In this document: positions 33,763 to 46,499 of the stretch, one piece after another | Position numbering within the stretch: the first letter of the stretch is position 1 | Layout: every line of letters starts with the position of its first letter | NCBI GenBank assembly: GCA_003952965.2 | Contig: CM025853.1 | Coordinates: forward strand, 21,313,785 to 21,377,784 | Reading direction: 5' to 3' | Length of the DNA: 64,000 nt | Origin: Morella rubra | Taxonomy: Eukaryota; Streptophyta; Magnoliopsida; Fagales; Myricaceae | The notes under the pieces: model-generated | What the model saw: the letters and a program-made list of their open reading frames with translations, nothing else | The model's database searches: none | Told to the model about the DNA's origin: nothing | Translations under genes and position numbers: made by a program

Positions 33763-35940
33763 CACTACAAGAAATTAGATTTGAGGTGACAAAATTTTGT
33801 GTCAAACAAAATTTTGTCACCAAAAGTGGCCTTTTCCTGAAAAAATATTAATTTCGTCATCCAAAATATCCAAAAATGTCAAAAGCATCCGAACAGATAA
33901 ATTCAATGTTCGGACGGTTATCTGGGTGACAAAATATAAATCGTCATAACTGAGTGACGATTAGAAGCGTCATAATTTTGTCATGTACGTCTGGACGGTA
34001 CACTAGCAGTGTTTGAACACATTTTTTCTAACAACTCACAATCGTCACCACTTAGTGACTCATTCAAAATCATCATGAATACTCACAATTGTCCGAAAGT
34101 ATAGACAAACATTCCAACAAGAAAAAAACACATCGTCTGGATGCCAAAATGACGACCGCACACGTATGAATGCTTCTTCAACGAATCCTGCGTTTCCATG
34201 TTGCAATACTTTACACATGTGATGTCAAAACCGTCTGGCCCACTACATACCATCCGAACGGATGTAAGTTCTGGAGGATTTTCGAATCTGCCATATTTAA
34301 TGACATTGAATATTATTAGGCCACTTGTGAATCTAATCATTAAGAACCGTCCAAACACCTATGGCAACCATGTGAACACCCAACTTTTCACATAAAACCT
34401 ACAACGCTTGTCAAAATCACACTTTCACTATCCCTTCTCTCAAACATTTTCACTATTTTTAAGATTTTTTTTGAGATCTCTCAAACAACTTCAAGTAAAA
34501 CCTTCTTCGTGATGGATAATAATGGTTTTCAATTTTATTGTTTTTTGGTGGATAATAAAGTAGTTTGCTTTGTGTTCATTGAAGCACTATTTGGACACTT
34601 CATCTGGCTGTCCGGACGTGTTGAAAAACATTTGGAAGTGTTGGACCACATAAGGACACTGTGTAAATAGAAATGTCGCCATTTGACTTTCGTGCGAATG
34701 TGTTATGCTTACATTCAAATGGTTTTTGCTAGGTTGGCCATGGATCTCTACGAAAAAGTATCACCAAGGCTGGGGCACAGATAGAGTGACCAACTTGGGT
34801 GGACGCAACAGTAGTGGAGATGAGGGAGAGTATTTTGGCTATAGCGGAGCCGACACATATGTTGTGCATGGATCTCCGTACCCGTGAGGAGGAGGTGATT
34901 GCTTTGCAGAATGAACTAAGTTTCGTGACAGCACACGTGTCCCAGTTGTACCAATCTCTCAGTACTGTTCTGATACAACTCCAGACACTCATAAAACGGG
35001 TGGATAGTATGGAGGAGCAGTTGGAGCATGTTCGTGACGCCCTCAGACAAGATCTTGACCAGCCAGCTCGTCATCGTGATTCAGACTAGTCTATGACTTA
35101 TGCTTTGTCAATGTCTGGCTTGTGATTCGGACTAGCATTCGGTTTATATTTTTTTGCTATTATTTACTTATGCTTTGTTAGTCTCCGGCTTATACTAGAC
35201 TTTATGATTGTATTTTTCATTTGGTATATCGATTATGTTTGATATTTTATATTAATTATGTTTTTCATTAGTTTAAATTTATTACAATTTAAATGGATGA
35301 TTAGTGCAATTAAGTGGATGATTGGAATGAATTAAATCAATTAAATTGGGATCGATAATCAATTAATGAATTAAGTAATGTTAAATTAATCTATTAAGCA
35401 TCCGCATGGGGTAACCTTACATTTGAACGCATAACATTAATTGACAACGTTGGAACGCACGACAACATCATTCGAACGCCTACATAGCAGTCGCATGGCT
35501 TACACGTGTTTAGTGAGGATAATGGTTGAAAACAACTGTAAAAGTCCGCACAGTTTAACAAAATGTCCGAATGCGTAAGATGAAATGACAATGTTGGAAC
35601 GGACGATAATGACGTCCAAATGTCTATATAACAATCACATGGCTTACATGTGTTTACCTAGGACGATGGTTGAAAATAGCTGTCACCGTCTGGACGAGGT
35701 GCAGAGCATCTGGACACGACGTCGTGTTTATTAAGCCAAACGTGTCCTTCCATGTCACACGATGTCAGGAGAATATCGTCCGGACGTGCAATCACCGTCT
35801 AGATGCCTTTAATGTTTCGAACAGTCTTACAGTTTAAATTTTGGCATTTAATGCGGTGGACCTTCATTGGGCCACATGTGGTGAAAAGCGTCTGAACGCG
35901 AGACACACATTGTACACTACCGCTGGGGACCATTGACTAT
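33763..35940 (+). mobile_element. Truncated CACTA element, same family as CACTA-A
   Basis: Left end CACTACAAGAAATTAGA at 33763, then paired 'gacaaaattttg'/'aaaattttgtcacc' motifs, then CGTCCGGACGG-like motifs (33890-34340; 35400-35900). Carries the coiled-coil gene fragment at 34740-35089. No right end was found; the Ty3 fossil starts where it stops. Confidence 0.7.
34740..35089 (+). pseudogene. Coiled-coil protein gene fragment (MDHSR-type homologue)
   Basis: Homologous to 10684-11083 of CACTA-A. The open part (34799-35089) encodes about 96 residues, strongly heptad-like with VVEMRESILAIAEPTHMLCM and LIKRVDSMEEQLEHVRDALR, ending RHRDSD. Compared with CACTA-A, a short internal segment is absent. 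The start is uncertain, since the homologous initiation region (34740, ATGGATCTC) is in another frame. Confidence 0.5.
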
Positions 35941-35944
35941 TTTA
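35090..35944. other. CACTA subterminal-type sequence, no gene
   Basis: AT-rich, then from 35400 repeated motifs such as 'cgtctggacg', 'gtccgaatgcg' and 'cattcgaacg'. Two blocks around 35440-35530 and 35590-35670 are near-duplicates ('cacatggcttacatgtgttta'). Confidence 0.5.
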
Positions 35945-36885
35945 ACACACTCAATACATTGTCCGTGAGCCACTTCATTTCTAATAGGCACCTTAAGCGA
36001 CCCTCGTCTTACCCGTTCAGCATTAAAAAGGGCCCCAAAGAAAGCTTGCGAGCTTACCTCGCCCGGTTCAACCGAGAAGCTTTCACCATTTCTCGTGCCA
36101 CGGATGAAGTCAAACTCATGGCCTTAACTACAGGTCCCTAACACAGCGACTTCTTAAAGTACCTCCTCAGAATGAACTACGGTGATGTCATGCGAGAGGC
36201 TCAAGAATACATGGATTGCGAGGACATGTTCTCCACCTATGTTAATCATTCACAGTAAGAACAGCCTAGGACCTAAAAGCGCAATAAGGAGTCCGAACGG
36301 AGTGAGGTCGAACAACAACGTTCTATCGATCAGCTTCGGCGGTTGGGTAGTGATCGTTCTCCCCATGGGCAGCCTACTCGACCTCCCCTCATGAACCAAC
36401 CTATGTCCGTATTCACCGCCTTAAATATGAGTCCTCAAGATATCCTCATGCAGATCAAGCAAGAGCCAGGCCTCAAATGGCCCTCGAAACTCGAAACACC
36501 CTCGGAGAGGAGGGATCACTCCCGATACTATGAATTTCATGAGGGCCACAGCCACACCATCGATGACTACTGGGAGCTAATGGGACAAATCGAGTACCTG
36601 TTATAAGAAGGCAAGCTCCGCCGCTTCATCCTAGAGCATTGTGCTCCCCATCTGAGTAGTGTCCTAGCGCGTGGTCGAGGAAGGAGCTTGAGAGTGGAAC
36701 CCGAAGATGTGCCCCTCCCCCACTACCACAACAGGGTAAGGTCTGAACTATAATCGGTGGACCTTGTCTGAAAGAGCACAAAAGCATTATATGCGCGAAG
36801 CTCAGCATCAGCAGATCTTCTTAGCCTAGCAGTATTCAACGAAGCCCCGATTGGATGACTCTACAATCACCTTTATTGAAGCCGA

Positions 36886-38234
36886 TAGGGCTATTCAGTG
36901 CCACCGAAAAATTTCGATGGCACCTGCACCGGGTTGTTGGTACCCGGCTTCACCGATGCCGGTGCCTGTTTAAAGTCTTATAAAAAACTCGGTGCCATTC
37001 CCGGTTCTCGGGTTACCCGGCACCGGGTTCCCAGGTACCGGGACACCGGGATGTTTTGTTTAAACCCCTGTCCCCATAATTTTGTTCGCAGACCCTCCCC
37101 CCAGAAGTATCCCAATTCCCCCCCAGCCCCCTCTGTGTTTTTCCCATCTGCCTCTCTCTTTCTCTCTCTTTCCCTCCCCTCCCTCTCCTGATGACCACCA
37201 CGCCTGCAGCTGCTGCGCCTCTCGTCGCTGACCACAGGTCCCCTCCTTCACACTTTAAGCTCCCATTTCCTGGGCACCATGGTGGCCGATACTCCATGTA
37301 AGCGAGAACAAGTTGAAAAAAAAATCTTTAACGCTACTACTCTGTTTTGTTCCTGAGAATATCTGAAAAAAAATTTGCGCCAAATTGCGTGCGCTTGTCA
37401 ATGTCTATTTCTCGTATACGTTTCATCTTGTTGTTTGACTTGCGATTAGTGTTATGAAACTCTGGGAACTAAACTGAGACTACTATTTGGCTTCGTTGGA
37501 AAATGATTATTCTCTTAAAGGCCATTATGGCCGATATTCTTTTTGGTCACCGGGGAAATGTTGGAAATGGAATGGAGAATTTAAGAGCCAAAGCTTTTGT
37601 ATTTCGACTTAAAGCTCCATTCAGCTGGTCATTAATCACAAATCCTAGGTTGATTCGTCTAACTTAGATGTTTGCTGAAAAGTAAGGTTTGACTTCCCTT
37701 GCCTTTTGTTTTCTGCACAGCCAAATCAGACTGATTATTGTTCTATGTTTGACGATGATTCCAAGGTTGATTTTCGAGAAAATGTAGGAAATGGAATCAA
37801 CAAACAACATTAGCGTCTTAGAACTCTATTTTTTAGAATATATTTAGTTTTTGTCCTTTTCTTTCTTTCCATTTGTCCAATTCAAATGGAAAGAAACAAC
37901 ATTAGCGTCTGAGACTTTTGGTTTAAATAAGTTGAGATTTGTGTAAGGTTTTCTTTTACGGGTCAAGAGGAGGGATTCAAGCTGATAGGAAATTGGTAGC
38001 TAAGAAGGTACACGAAAAGAAAAGAAAAGAAAATAATATATGAGCCTCAAAAGATAACAATAAGTGAACAAAATCAACTATATCTATAGGATAACCGAAA
38101 ACTGTCACCGCTAAGGGCCGATTTTTTCCCTTAACCGTGTAGGTGTAGGTGTTAATTATTTAAAAACCGGCCTATCCGGTGTAGGTGCCGGTTTTGGCCA
38201 AAACCGGCACCTACACCAGGGTTGAACAGCCCTA
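36886..38234. mobile_element. hAT element, non-autonomous, 8-bp target duplication
   Basis: Ends TAGGGCTATTCAGTGCC and, on the opposite strand, TAGGGCTGTTCAACCC. Flanked by GAAGCCGA at 36878-36885 and 38235-38242. Both ends are crowded with CCGG/GGTACC motifs; 38178-38217 is a perfect 40-nt palindrome. 37080-37290 looks like a pyrimidine-rich leader plus a short start (MVADTPCKRE at 37279); no transposase core remains in its 1349 bp. Confidence 0.9.
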
Positions 38235-38948
38235 GAAGCCGACATAGCAAGGTCAATATAGCCCCACAATGACGCCATTGTGATCTCCATCATGATCGCC
38301 AACTTCACGGTCCATAAGGTCTTGGTCGACAATGGCAGTTCTGCGGCTATTTTGTTCTCCAAGGGTTATAACTAGCTAGGCGTGGCCAATTCCTCCCTTA
38401 TCCCTTTCCCGAACAAATTGTTTGGGTTCGCGGGTGATAGGGTCTGCCCCATGGGAATTGTTACACTTCCCCTCACCATGGGAGACTACCCCACGTCAGC
38501 TACTACCCTAGTCGAATTCCTGGTTGTCGACAGACCATCAACATACAATGCAATCATCGATAGATTACGATGGCTGCCTTGCAATCTGTTTCTTCCATCT
38601 ACCATCTCACGATCAAGTTCCCAACTTCTAAGGGTATAGGTATAGTCAGAGGAGACCAACGGGCGGCACAAGGATGCTACTACACAGTGCTAAAAGATCA
38701 GGATGGCTTCAAGTCATGCAAAATGGTGACTCAAACCGACTCTGTGGCCCTGACTAAATGTTGAAGATAAGCACAAGCTTATAGTGAGAGCTTAGAGACC
38801 AGCTGATCGAATTCCTCGTAGCTTAAGCACGGATGTAATAACATACCAACTTAGTGTACTGCCGAACACCAAACCTGTTCAACAAAAGCGAAGGACTTTC
38901 GCACTAGAACACAACCAAGCCATTGCTAAGGAAGTCGACAAGCATATG

Positions 38949-40319
38949 TGAGAGGTCAAAAACAACCCAAGAGGGGGGGTGAATTGGGTTTTAAAAAACT
39001 TTTCTCCTTTTTCTTTTTAAAACCAAAAGGCTAAGGATCAGATCTAAGGAGCAGGAGAATAAAACTATATAAACAAGGACTAATATGGAAATAGAAAGAA
39101 TGAAGGAATAAACAAACAAGTGAACAAATAAATATCAACAATAAATGGAGATAAGGATTGAGAGAGATGACACCGTGACTTTTAGGTGGTTCGGCCAACA
39201 CTAGCTTACGTCCATCCCCAAGGCTATTGACTTCCTTGGGCTTCCTTCACTATTTTCCAAATGGTGAGTACACCTTAGCTTCTCGGGTGCTAAGTAGCCT
39301 TTTACAAAGTGTTTTCGAGCTTACACTTTAACTCACTCTCTCAAATCCTCACAACCTCGAGGATTCCTTTTACCCAACAAGTAGGACAAGTGTTTTTCAC
39401 AAACAGTCACGTGTTTTTCAAGAATGGGTACAAGGGAATCTTAGTAAAGGCTCTTAAAGCTGAATAAACAAGTATGAGGTACTGAGGTGTGCAAAGAGAC
39501 AAGATTTACAAGAGAGCTACAGTATATTCAGGTAGGAGTACGAGCTTTCTTGGATGGTGGAGCTTCCTTTCTCTTTGAAAGCTTTTTCTCTTTCTAGAAT
39601 TTAGGGCAAGAGTTAATGGCGCACACTTCTTGTCTTTTCTCTCTCCATCTTCTTCTATTTAAAGCTTCTAGGGCACCAAGGGTCTTCTTGTAAACTTTTA
39701 GAGCCGTTGGAGGTCATTTGAGACAATTTTGAAGGAGTTGACGTTGTTTCCAGATTTTCTGCAAAATAACACAATGTGTCGACACATGATTGTATGTGCT
39801 GACACATTAAACTTAGTCTGAAAAAAGACATTCAAAACTTAGTCTTAGAAAAAAAGAAAGTCTCGGGTGTTAGTTCAATGTGTCGACACCATGGTCCAAT
39901 GTGTCGACACTTCCAACACTTAGTAAAAAAATCACGTTGAATGGTTTGAAATGCAAACTCTCGGGTGTTAGTTCAATGTGTCGACACCATGGTCCAACAT
40001 TCCAACACTTAGAAAAAATCACGTTGAATGGTTTGAAATGCAAGCTCTCGGGTGTTAGTTCAATGTGTCGACAACAATGTGTCGACACTTCCAACACTTA
40101 GACATAAAAATTTTGAGTTTTAATAACAACTACTTCCACATCAATGGTTCCAAAAAAAAAACATTTACATATGCATTATAAAAGATGATCAATTAACAAG
40201 AGTAATGATCTTGGAAAGGAATCTCAATGTAAAATCTCAAAGGACTTAAAATAAGTTTGAAAACTTTGTTATCATCAAAATCAAGACGGATTGTTTGTAA
40301 GAACAACCTTGGGCTAACA
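38949..40319 (-). mobile_element. Solo LTR (Copia-like) inside the Ty3 fossil
   Basis: 1371 bp, TG...CA, flanked by ATATG at 38944-38948 and 40320-40324. On the minus strand it ends with the 'attcacccccccTCT' signature of plant Copia LTRs and contains the 'gtggttcggccaa' words frequent in such LTRs. No internal region present. Confidence 0.8.
39765..40107. repeat. Tandem array with TGTGTCGACACA palindromes in the solo LTR
   Basis: About three copies of an 80-95 bp unit ('cacgttgaatggtttgaaat', 'ctcgggtgttagttc', 'aatgtgtcgacac'). The self-complementary core TGTGTCGACACA and variants occurs at least six times. Confidence 0.85.
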
Positions 40320-41528
40320 ATATGACTGTTGGGTTCATCAAAGAAGTGCACTATCCTGAATGGCTTTCGAACATTTTCATGGTCAAGAAAAGCAATGGGA
40401 AATGGAGAATGTGTGTTGACTTCAAAGACCTCAACCAGGAACGCCCTAAAGATAGATTTCCCCTGCCCAGAATTGACCTATTGGTCGATTCGACCATCGA
40501 ACACGAGCTCCTGTCTTTTTTGGATGCCTTATTGAGGTATAATCAGGTCAGAATGGCACTTCTCAATCAAGAAAAGACGTTGTTTGTGACTGATCGGGTG
40601 CTCTACAGCTACAAGGTGATGTCGTTTGGGCTTAAGAACACTAGGGCCACTTACCAATTGCTGGTCAATCACATGTTTAAGGACCAGATCTGGCAAAACA
40701 TAAAAGTCTACATGAAGGACATGCAGATGAAGAGTCAGTATGCCAGCATTCATCTAGCAGATCTAGCGGAAACCTTTAGGGTTCTGGACGATTAAAGTAT
40801 GAAACTTAACCCGACCAAGTGCACCTTTGGCGTTTCATTGGGAAAGTTTCTTGGTTTCCTGGTCTCCCACAGGGGCATTGAGGCCAATCATGAGAAGATA
40901 CAAGCCATCATATAGCTCAAACCCCTCGACCATGAAACAAGAAGTACATTGGTTGGTCGGCAAACTCATTACTCTCAGCCGATTCATCTCCCAATCCATA
41001 GATAGGTGCCTACCATTCTTCGCGACTCTCCGCAGCAACTTTGAATGGAGCTCAGACAGGGCGGTCGTGATCGATCAATTAAAAGCCTATCTCCGCAATG
41101 CCCCGCTGCTCAGTCGGCCAACACTAGGAGACACTCTATATTTGTATCCTTCCGTTAATGCTCGGGCAGTCAGTACAGACTTGATCTGTGAGGAGGACGA
41201 CATACAGCGGCCGGTACACTACTTAAGTCGTGCCCTATGTGAAGCCGAGGAAAGATATTCTCCCATTGAACCCGTAGCCTTCGCTCTGCTGAAGACAGCC
41301 TTTAAGCTCCGATCGTATTTCCAGGCACACACAGTGGCCGTTCTCACCAATCTACCGTTAAAGAAAACCCTACAAAACGTTGAAGCGTCGGGACGGTTAC
41401 TGCAATGGGTAGTCAAATTAAGTGAATTTGATATCCTGCATCAACCCCGTTGTAAGATTGAAGGCCAAGCCACTTATCTATAGTCGGTCCATTGAAAAAA
41501 AAAAAAAACCCACTTTGGGAAGCTTTCC

Positions 41529-43070
41529 CTACATCACTTGAAATACAACCTCAAATCCTTCTTGGAAGCCAGATGATCGAGCACCTATGACGTCTACCTT
41601 GATCAGTTGAAGATTATGCCATGTTAGCCTCAAGTCCCTCTTCAGGCTCTTACAAGACAATCGAGCAAACTCGGCTTGCTCATGTGAGTGCCACGCTCGT
41701 TTTTCAGCTGCCTGTGCCTTCTTTAAGGCTACAGTCTTCTCCATCACCACTTCGTCCCGAGCAGCTCATGCGGCCGCGGCAGTTTCAACAAGTTTGAGCA
41801 GTTGGTTCCCTCTTTGACGAGCTTCCTTCTACTACTCGCCCATTTTGCTATGCTTCACTTGCAGCTCTAGGGAAGTCCGAGATTCCTCCTTGCATAGGTC
41901 ATCGATTTCCACCTTCATCATGTTCATCTCAACATTCAGATCTGCCTCGCGCATGGCCTCTCTCCCTTGACTCTCTCGCAACCACCTCTCCAGACTCTCA
42001 ATTTCTCGATCGGCTACCAATATCACACCCACGTGGCCTTCCCCTTCGAGAAAGGAACTCTTTGCTTCAGCTGGCCTATGCCGAAGAGCATCCACAGCGG
42101 CGGCCTATTCTACCCAAAAAGATTTCTCGGCCTTCAAAGTGGCGATTAACGATTTCAGCTCTTCTGCCATCTCCACTGCAGTATGAACTAGCTCAAGCAC
42201 TAACATTTTGAAGCGTTCTTGAGCAAAGGGGGGCTACCGAGAGGGCAGACCAGAATCAGGTGCTTGATCTCCTACACAGGGCACAGAAGAAGCCGAAAGA
42301 TCAGATGCCGAGGCTCGAATCCCACAGGCCATTACCAATGCCCCCTCCGAGCACAACGGGACTATGTTCCTCCAACCTTCTTCAGCCATCTCGCGCAAAC
42401 GCTCTATAATCATGGGCACGCTCAAGTTTTCGACCAACTCCCTGAGACTGGCAGATGGCATGGTGCTACTGAAGGACCGTACTGACTCCCCTGCTGGGGG
42501 TGGAGGAACGGCGGGCTCTAGGTTGGTGCAGTGCTTAATCTTTTTTCAAGATAGGGCCTGGTCGCCGCCTGCCTACTCCTCGTCATCTTTATCAATGCGC
42601 TGATTGGACATATTGAAGATCCCTTGGGAGACTCCAACACATCAGCCCAAACCTCCCTGAGGAGTTGCTGCTCGCTGTCGGCTGAGGTCACCTGATCTTT
42701 CTGGACGGCTCCAGGTGAAGTCCGCAACTGGCTTTAACTGGAATGACGCTTTGGATGCCTCCGGACGGGCGGGCGGACTGCTTTTGTTTTTACCTAGAAA
42801 ACGTCAACAAGCTCCAGGTTAAAACATTGCGGTATGAGGGCATACCCCAACCACAACCAAAGAAATCTCGGGTCCATCCTAACACGAATCTACCTCGATC
42901 AGCAATACTTGTAGATCGGGCACACAAGGACTAACCATAGCGGACGGGGAGGACACCCTTTGCCAACCATCAATGCGTAAAATACAGGCTAACCTGCCCC
43001 CACCTTGGAAGCAGCCCCCGGTGTAGAAGAGGTAACAACTCGACCATATCCCAATGCTTCTCAGAAGCAA
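41529..43070 (-). other. Minus-strand coiled-coil region of the Ty3 fossil
   Basis: Open minus-strand stretches at 41529-41750, 41832-42095, 42234-42461 and 42518-42727 encode charged, heptad-rich sequence. Tat/Ogre-lineage elements are known to carry an extra antisense frame after pol; this is a candidate for that part. Broken. Confidence 0.45.
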
Positions 43071-43454
43071 TTTTCAACCGAACTTCCTCCTTGGTCACAA
43101 GTTATGGCCTTTGTTTGGCTATCAGCAGAATGAGATCGGTTAGACAAAAAAAACCAAGAATCCAGCTCAGCAAAGAAGTCGAAGGGCTACCTATTTGGGT
43201 CCAAAAAAGAGGTCTAACTTTGGGCTCCACTCTCCAAGCCCAAGCTTAGCCAAAACACAAGAACTCAAGCCCATAGAAACAATACAAAAGTTAGAAACTA
43301 GGCCCAATTCGAATAGATAAATGAAGAGACCCGCTTTTAGGCAAAACTCAGTTTTTGAATATAGCTCCAAAAATTCATAATTAATTCATCCTAGCTCCAA
43401 ATGAGACAAAATTTAAACTGGAGACTCCTAATATTATCTAGTTTAATACCTCAA

Positions 43455-43582
43455 AATTTCATATCAACCCGGCCCGCTGCATGCTATTGCTTGCAACAAC
43501 CTAGCTAGGCACGGAGTGAGATAAGTCATTACACTATAAATACCAATAGGCTTCATTCATCTTTGGCATGAGTAAAGAGAAA
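43455..43582 (+). promoter_or_regulatory. Defensin 3 promoter remnant
   Basis: Contains 'tcaacccggcccgctgc', 'aggcacggagtgagataa' and TATAAATA (43535-43542), all matching gene 4. Homology to the gene 4 upstream region stops near 43455, at the edge of the Ty3 fossil. Confidence 0.75.
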
Positions 43583-43655
43583 ATGGCGCCTAAGTCTCCT
43601 CAATGTGGTTGTATCGTTCCTATATTCATTCTCTTGATCCTCGTTGCAAGTGCAG
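43583..43655 (+). pseudogene. Defensin gene 3, exon 1 only
   Basis: Encodes a signal peptide MAPKSPQCGCIVPIFILLIL followed by the phase-1 donor (G|GTCAATAC). The exon is open and its promoter intact. An in-frame ATG 15 nt upstream (43568) could add MSKEK. The intron matches that of gene 4 up to 43896, where CACTA-C begins. No exon 2 was found anywhere before the shared downstream flank resumes at about 54475, so exon 2 was deleted or replaced. Transcripts, if any, would encode only a leader. Confidence 0.85.
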
Positions 43656-44029
43656 GTCAATACTAGATTCCATGTCCAATATTTGAGTTGTACGTGTGTT
43701 TTCTATTAAATTTCTTTTAGATTCTGATAATCTGAATCTCATTAATTATAAGAACTTTTTGCTCTACAATATATACAAACTTGTATAAATTCTCCCCCTT
43801 ATTTCAAACTAGATATATATTTAGAATTTTACGGTCTCAATATTCATCACATTAATAACTAATTAAAATTATCATTTTTCGTATGGTATTAGAAATCACT
43901 ACAAAAAATAGACATTTAGTGACAAAAAAAATTCTCACTAAAATTCAAAATTTCGTCAGGCGGTTTGTTAGCATATGAGTGTCAAAAAATGTATTTCGCA
44001 CGAAACCCGATTTTTGTCACTAAATGTCA

Positions 44030-44620
44030 TGATCGATCAGTAATTTGACCAATCGATCGGTGAAACCAAAGTGGTCGATCGGTGGGATCATCGATTGGTC
44101 GGCCTTTTGTTTTGAAATGATCGATCGAAAAATATGATTGATCGATTGCCAATTTTAAGATGATCGAACGGTAAGTAATGACGATCAATCAAATACATAT
44201 TGTTGATCAATCGATACATATAACTAACTGAATGTGAAGAAGGAAACGATTGATCGTTTAGATACCAACGATCGGACGTGTTTGTCTAATCGATCGATCA
44301 CTTGAGTTGGACGATCGATCATTGTATTACATTCGATCGGTCGGTTATTTCAGCGATGGAACGATGATTTCCTAAGTGATTGATCGGTGTTAGCTAACGA
44401 TCGATCATTGAGTTGCACGATTGATTGGCTATTTCTCTACCGATCGGTTGCTTGTAATACCAATGGATCGCTTGCACGGAACCGATCGATCGGTTATATA
44501 ACTGATCGATCATTGTTTAAGTCTTTTTAATATTGACGATCGATTGGTGGTATTCGGGATTGATCGTTGTCATAATAACTGTTTGATTGCTGGAATTGCC
44601 AATTGAACGGTAATAACAAA
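44030..44620. repeat. CACTA-C subterminal array, left (CGATCGATC motif)
   Basis: More than 25 copies of CGATCGATCG, gatcgatcgg, tgatcgat and close variants in both orientations, spaced 10-35 bp. The core is palindromic. Confidence 0.9.
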
Positions 44621-44839
44621 ATCAGTTTTTTTAAAACAACAATAATAATAGAAAATATTATATAACACGTACTATTTCAATAAGAATACAATAATCACAT
44701 TAATGAATATTAATAATAATACATAATGATCCATAATTAAACTGAAAATAACATCATAATAATACATAAATACAAAGCTATTACAACATATATGTATCTA
44801 CCTTTTCAAGCCCCCAAACTAGCTGAATAGTCGCTTTGA

Positions 44840-46290
44840 CATGTCGCTCATTTTCTTCTCCATTACAGAGGATATTTTCTTCTTCAGCAACTTAGATATT
44901 TCTGCCTGTAAGCGCTCTTGCCCCTTTTGCATGCACTCCTCGTGCTCCACTCACATGCGCTCTTGCTCCTTTTTCATTTGCTCCTCCTGCTCCAACCGAA
45001 TGCACTCCTGTTCCACCTGCTACTCCTCACGGGGGTGCCGCAGCATTGCCTCCATCTCAGCTTGCTTCTTTGCAAATTCTTACAATTCTTTTTCTTTGGC
45101 AGCTCTCCTTGCTTCTATCTCATCCCTTGCCTTCGTTAGCTGTTGCTGTAGATCAGAAGACTGTGTAGTTAATCACGTGTCCTAATCCCCAAACATGTCT
45201 CGACTTCTTGCCCAACATCTCGGAATATACATCAATTTCGGTGTAAGTCTTACCTTATAAATCACACTAGTGCTGGAAGACATTCATCCATTCTGAAAAA
45301 ATGAAAATAATTACCAGAAACATTAAAATAGATAAACTATACATAAATTGCATAAAATAGATTAAAATGAAAGCGACTTACATAAATTTCTCTCGCTCCT
45401 TCTGAGGTCCAAACACCATCTTTGTTTGTATAGTTCTTTTATACAGCTCTGCAGATTGATTTCTCCATTTTCTTGATTTTTCTACATGGAAATAGCATAA
45501 AGTTATTGACAAACAATATCAATAAAATTCAAAATTAGTACTTAACTTACCATGCAAGCTCGAGTGCGCTGGAACGAGCGCGAACCAGCATCGTGGTTCA
45601 CAGTCAACTTTGATCTATTCTTCTTATTTTGCTCTCTTCGTTTCTACAATATTTTAAGTAATTAGATATTAAAAGAATTTAATATTCAAGAAACGGGGTT
45701 TTGTAAATCACGTACCATAAATGCTTTGCTAGTGTACAGATCGCATAATTCCTTCCACTGTTTTTCCATGGTATCAGGGTGGGGCTTCAACAACGCCGCC
45801 TCTTTACTCGGGAATTTTTTGAAATACGCATGCATCCGGTTGCGATGCATTCGATGTACCTTCATCATAGTCTCGACCCCCGTCCTCACATCCTTTTGAC
45901 AAGTGTAGTCAAGGTCGAAGTGGTCCTGCATAAGTATCAAAACATATAATATTACAATGATAAACAATATACTTAACCAAGAATACTATGTTTACAAGTT
46001 TAATCATACAAACACTCAATCCATAATGTACTCCTTCACTTCTGTAGGAACATCAGCCTACTTGTTAAAGGAGATCGGAATCAGCCCTAGGACCAAAATT
46101 TCAATCTTCGTCGATAGGGTGGCAGCAGTGGAAGACACTCCTCCACACTCTCCCTCTGGGATATGCACCGATACTTTACCAGACCCGTACTCGAACCCAA
46201 GACTCTTCTCCAAGCCGACCTCACATGTCTTACCTTGCCCGCACTTAGAAGTAGATGTTGCTATATAAAATGAAATTAACAAAGTTAGTC
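44840..46290 (-). pseudogene. TnpA-like gene of CACTA-C (Transposase_24 type)
   Basis: Minus-strand exons in order: 46282-46058 (TSKCGQGKTCEVGLEKSLGF, VHIPEG block), 45960-45686 (FKKFPSKEAALLKPHPDTME), 45640-45555 (NKKNRSKLTVNHDAGSRSFQ), 45470-45380 (QSAELYKRTIQTKMVFGPQK) and a long charged coiled-coil tail (45160-44830). Exon order and motifs match the TnpA-like gene of CACTA-B at distant identity. A few stops interrupt the tail and the first exons; whether some are introns is unclear. Confidence 0.65.
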
Positions 46291-46499
46291 AATAGTTTAA
46301 CTTAAAAAAGTAAAAATATAACTTAGAATAATTTCTTACATGCACAACTATTAGGACAAGCTGGCGTGCCTTGACACATGGCTTCATTCAGTCTCAGAGA
46401 AGGTGCTCGGAGTAGGACTCGGGATTGGACTCATACTAACCGGAGTAAGTGCACCATGCAACTGTCCAGAAGTAACTGAAAAAAATTCCTGTCCACATT

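Larger units (their letters stand above)
35945..43450 (+). mobile_element. Ty3-type LTR retrotransposon fossil (Tat/Ogre-like)
   Basis: Parts seen in order on the plus strand: gag (about 35960-36880), protease (about 38250-38640), reverse transcriptase (about 40320-40800) and RNase H (about 40830-41480). The gag and RT sequence style fits the Tat/Ogre lineage. A minus-strand region with coiled-coil potential follows (41529-43070). It holds a hAT element (36886-38234) and a solo LTR (38949-40319). The element is broken in many places and looks old; its own LTRs were not identified. Confidence 0.8.

Noticed and set aside
36886-38234. hAT interior as an intact transposase gene
   Set aside because: Only a short start-like stretch near 37279 exists; no catalytic or dimerisation domain can be read in 1349 bp.
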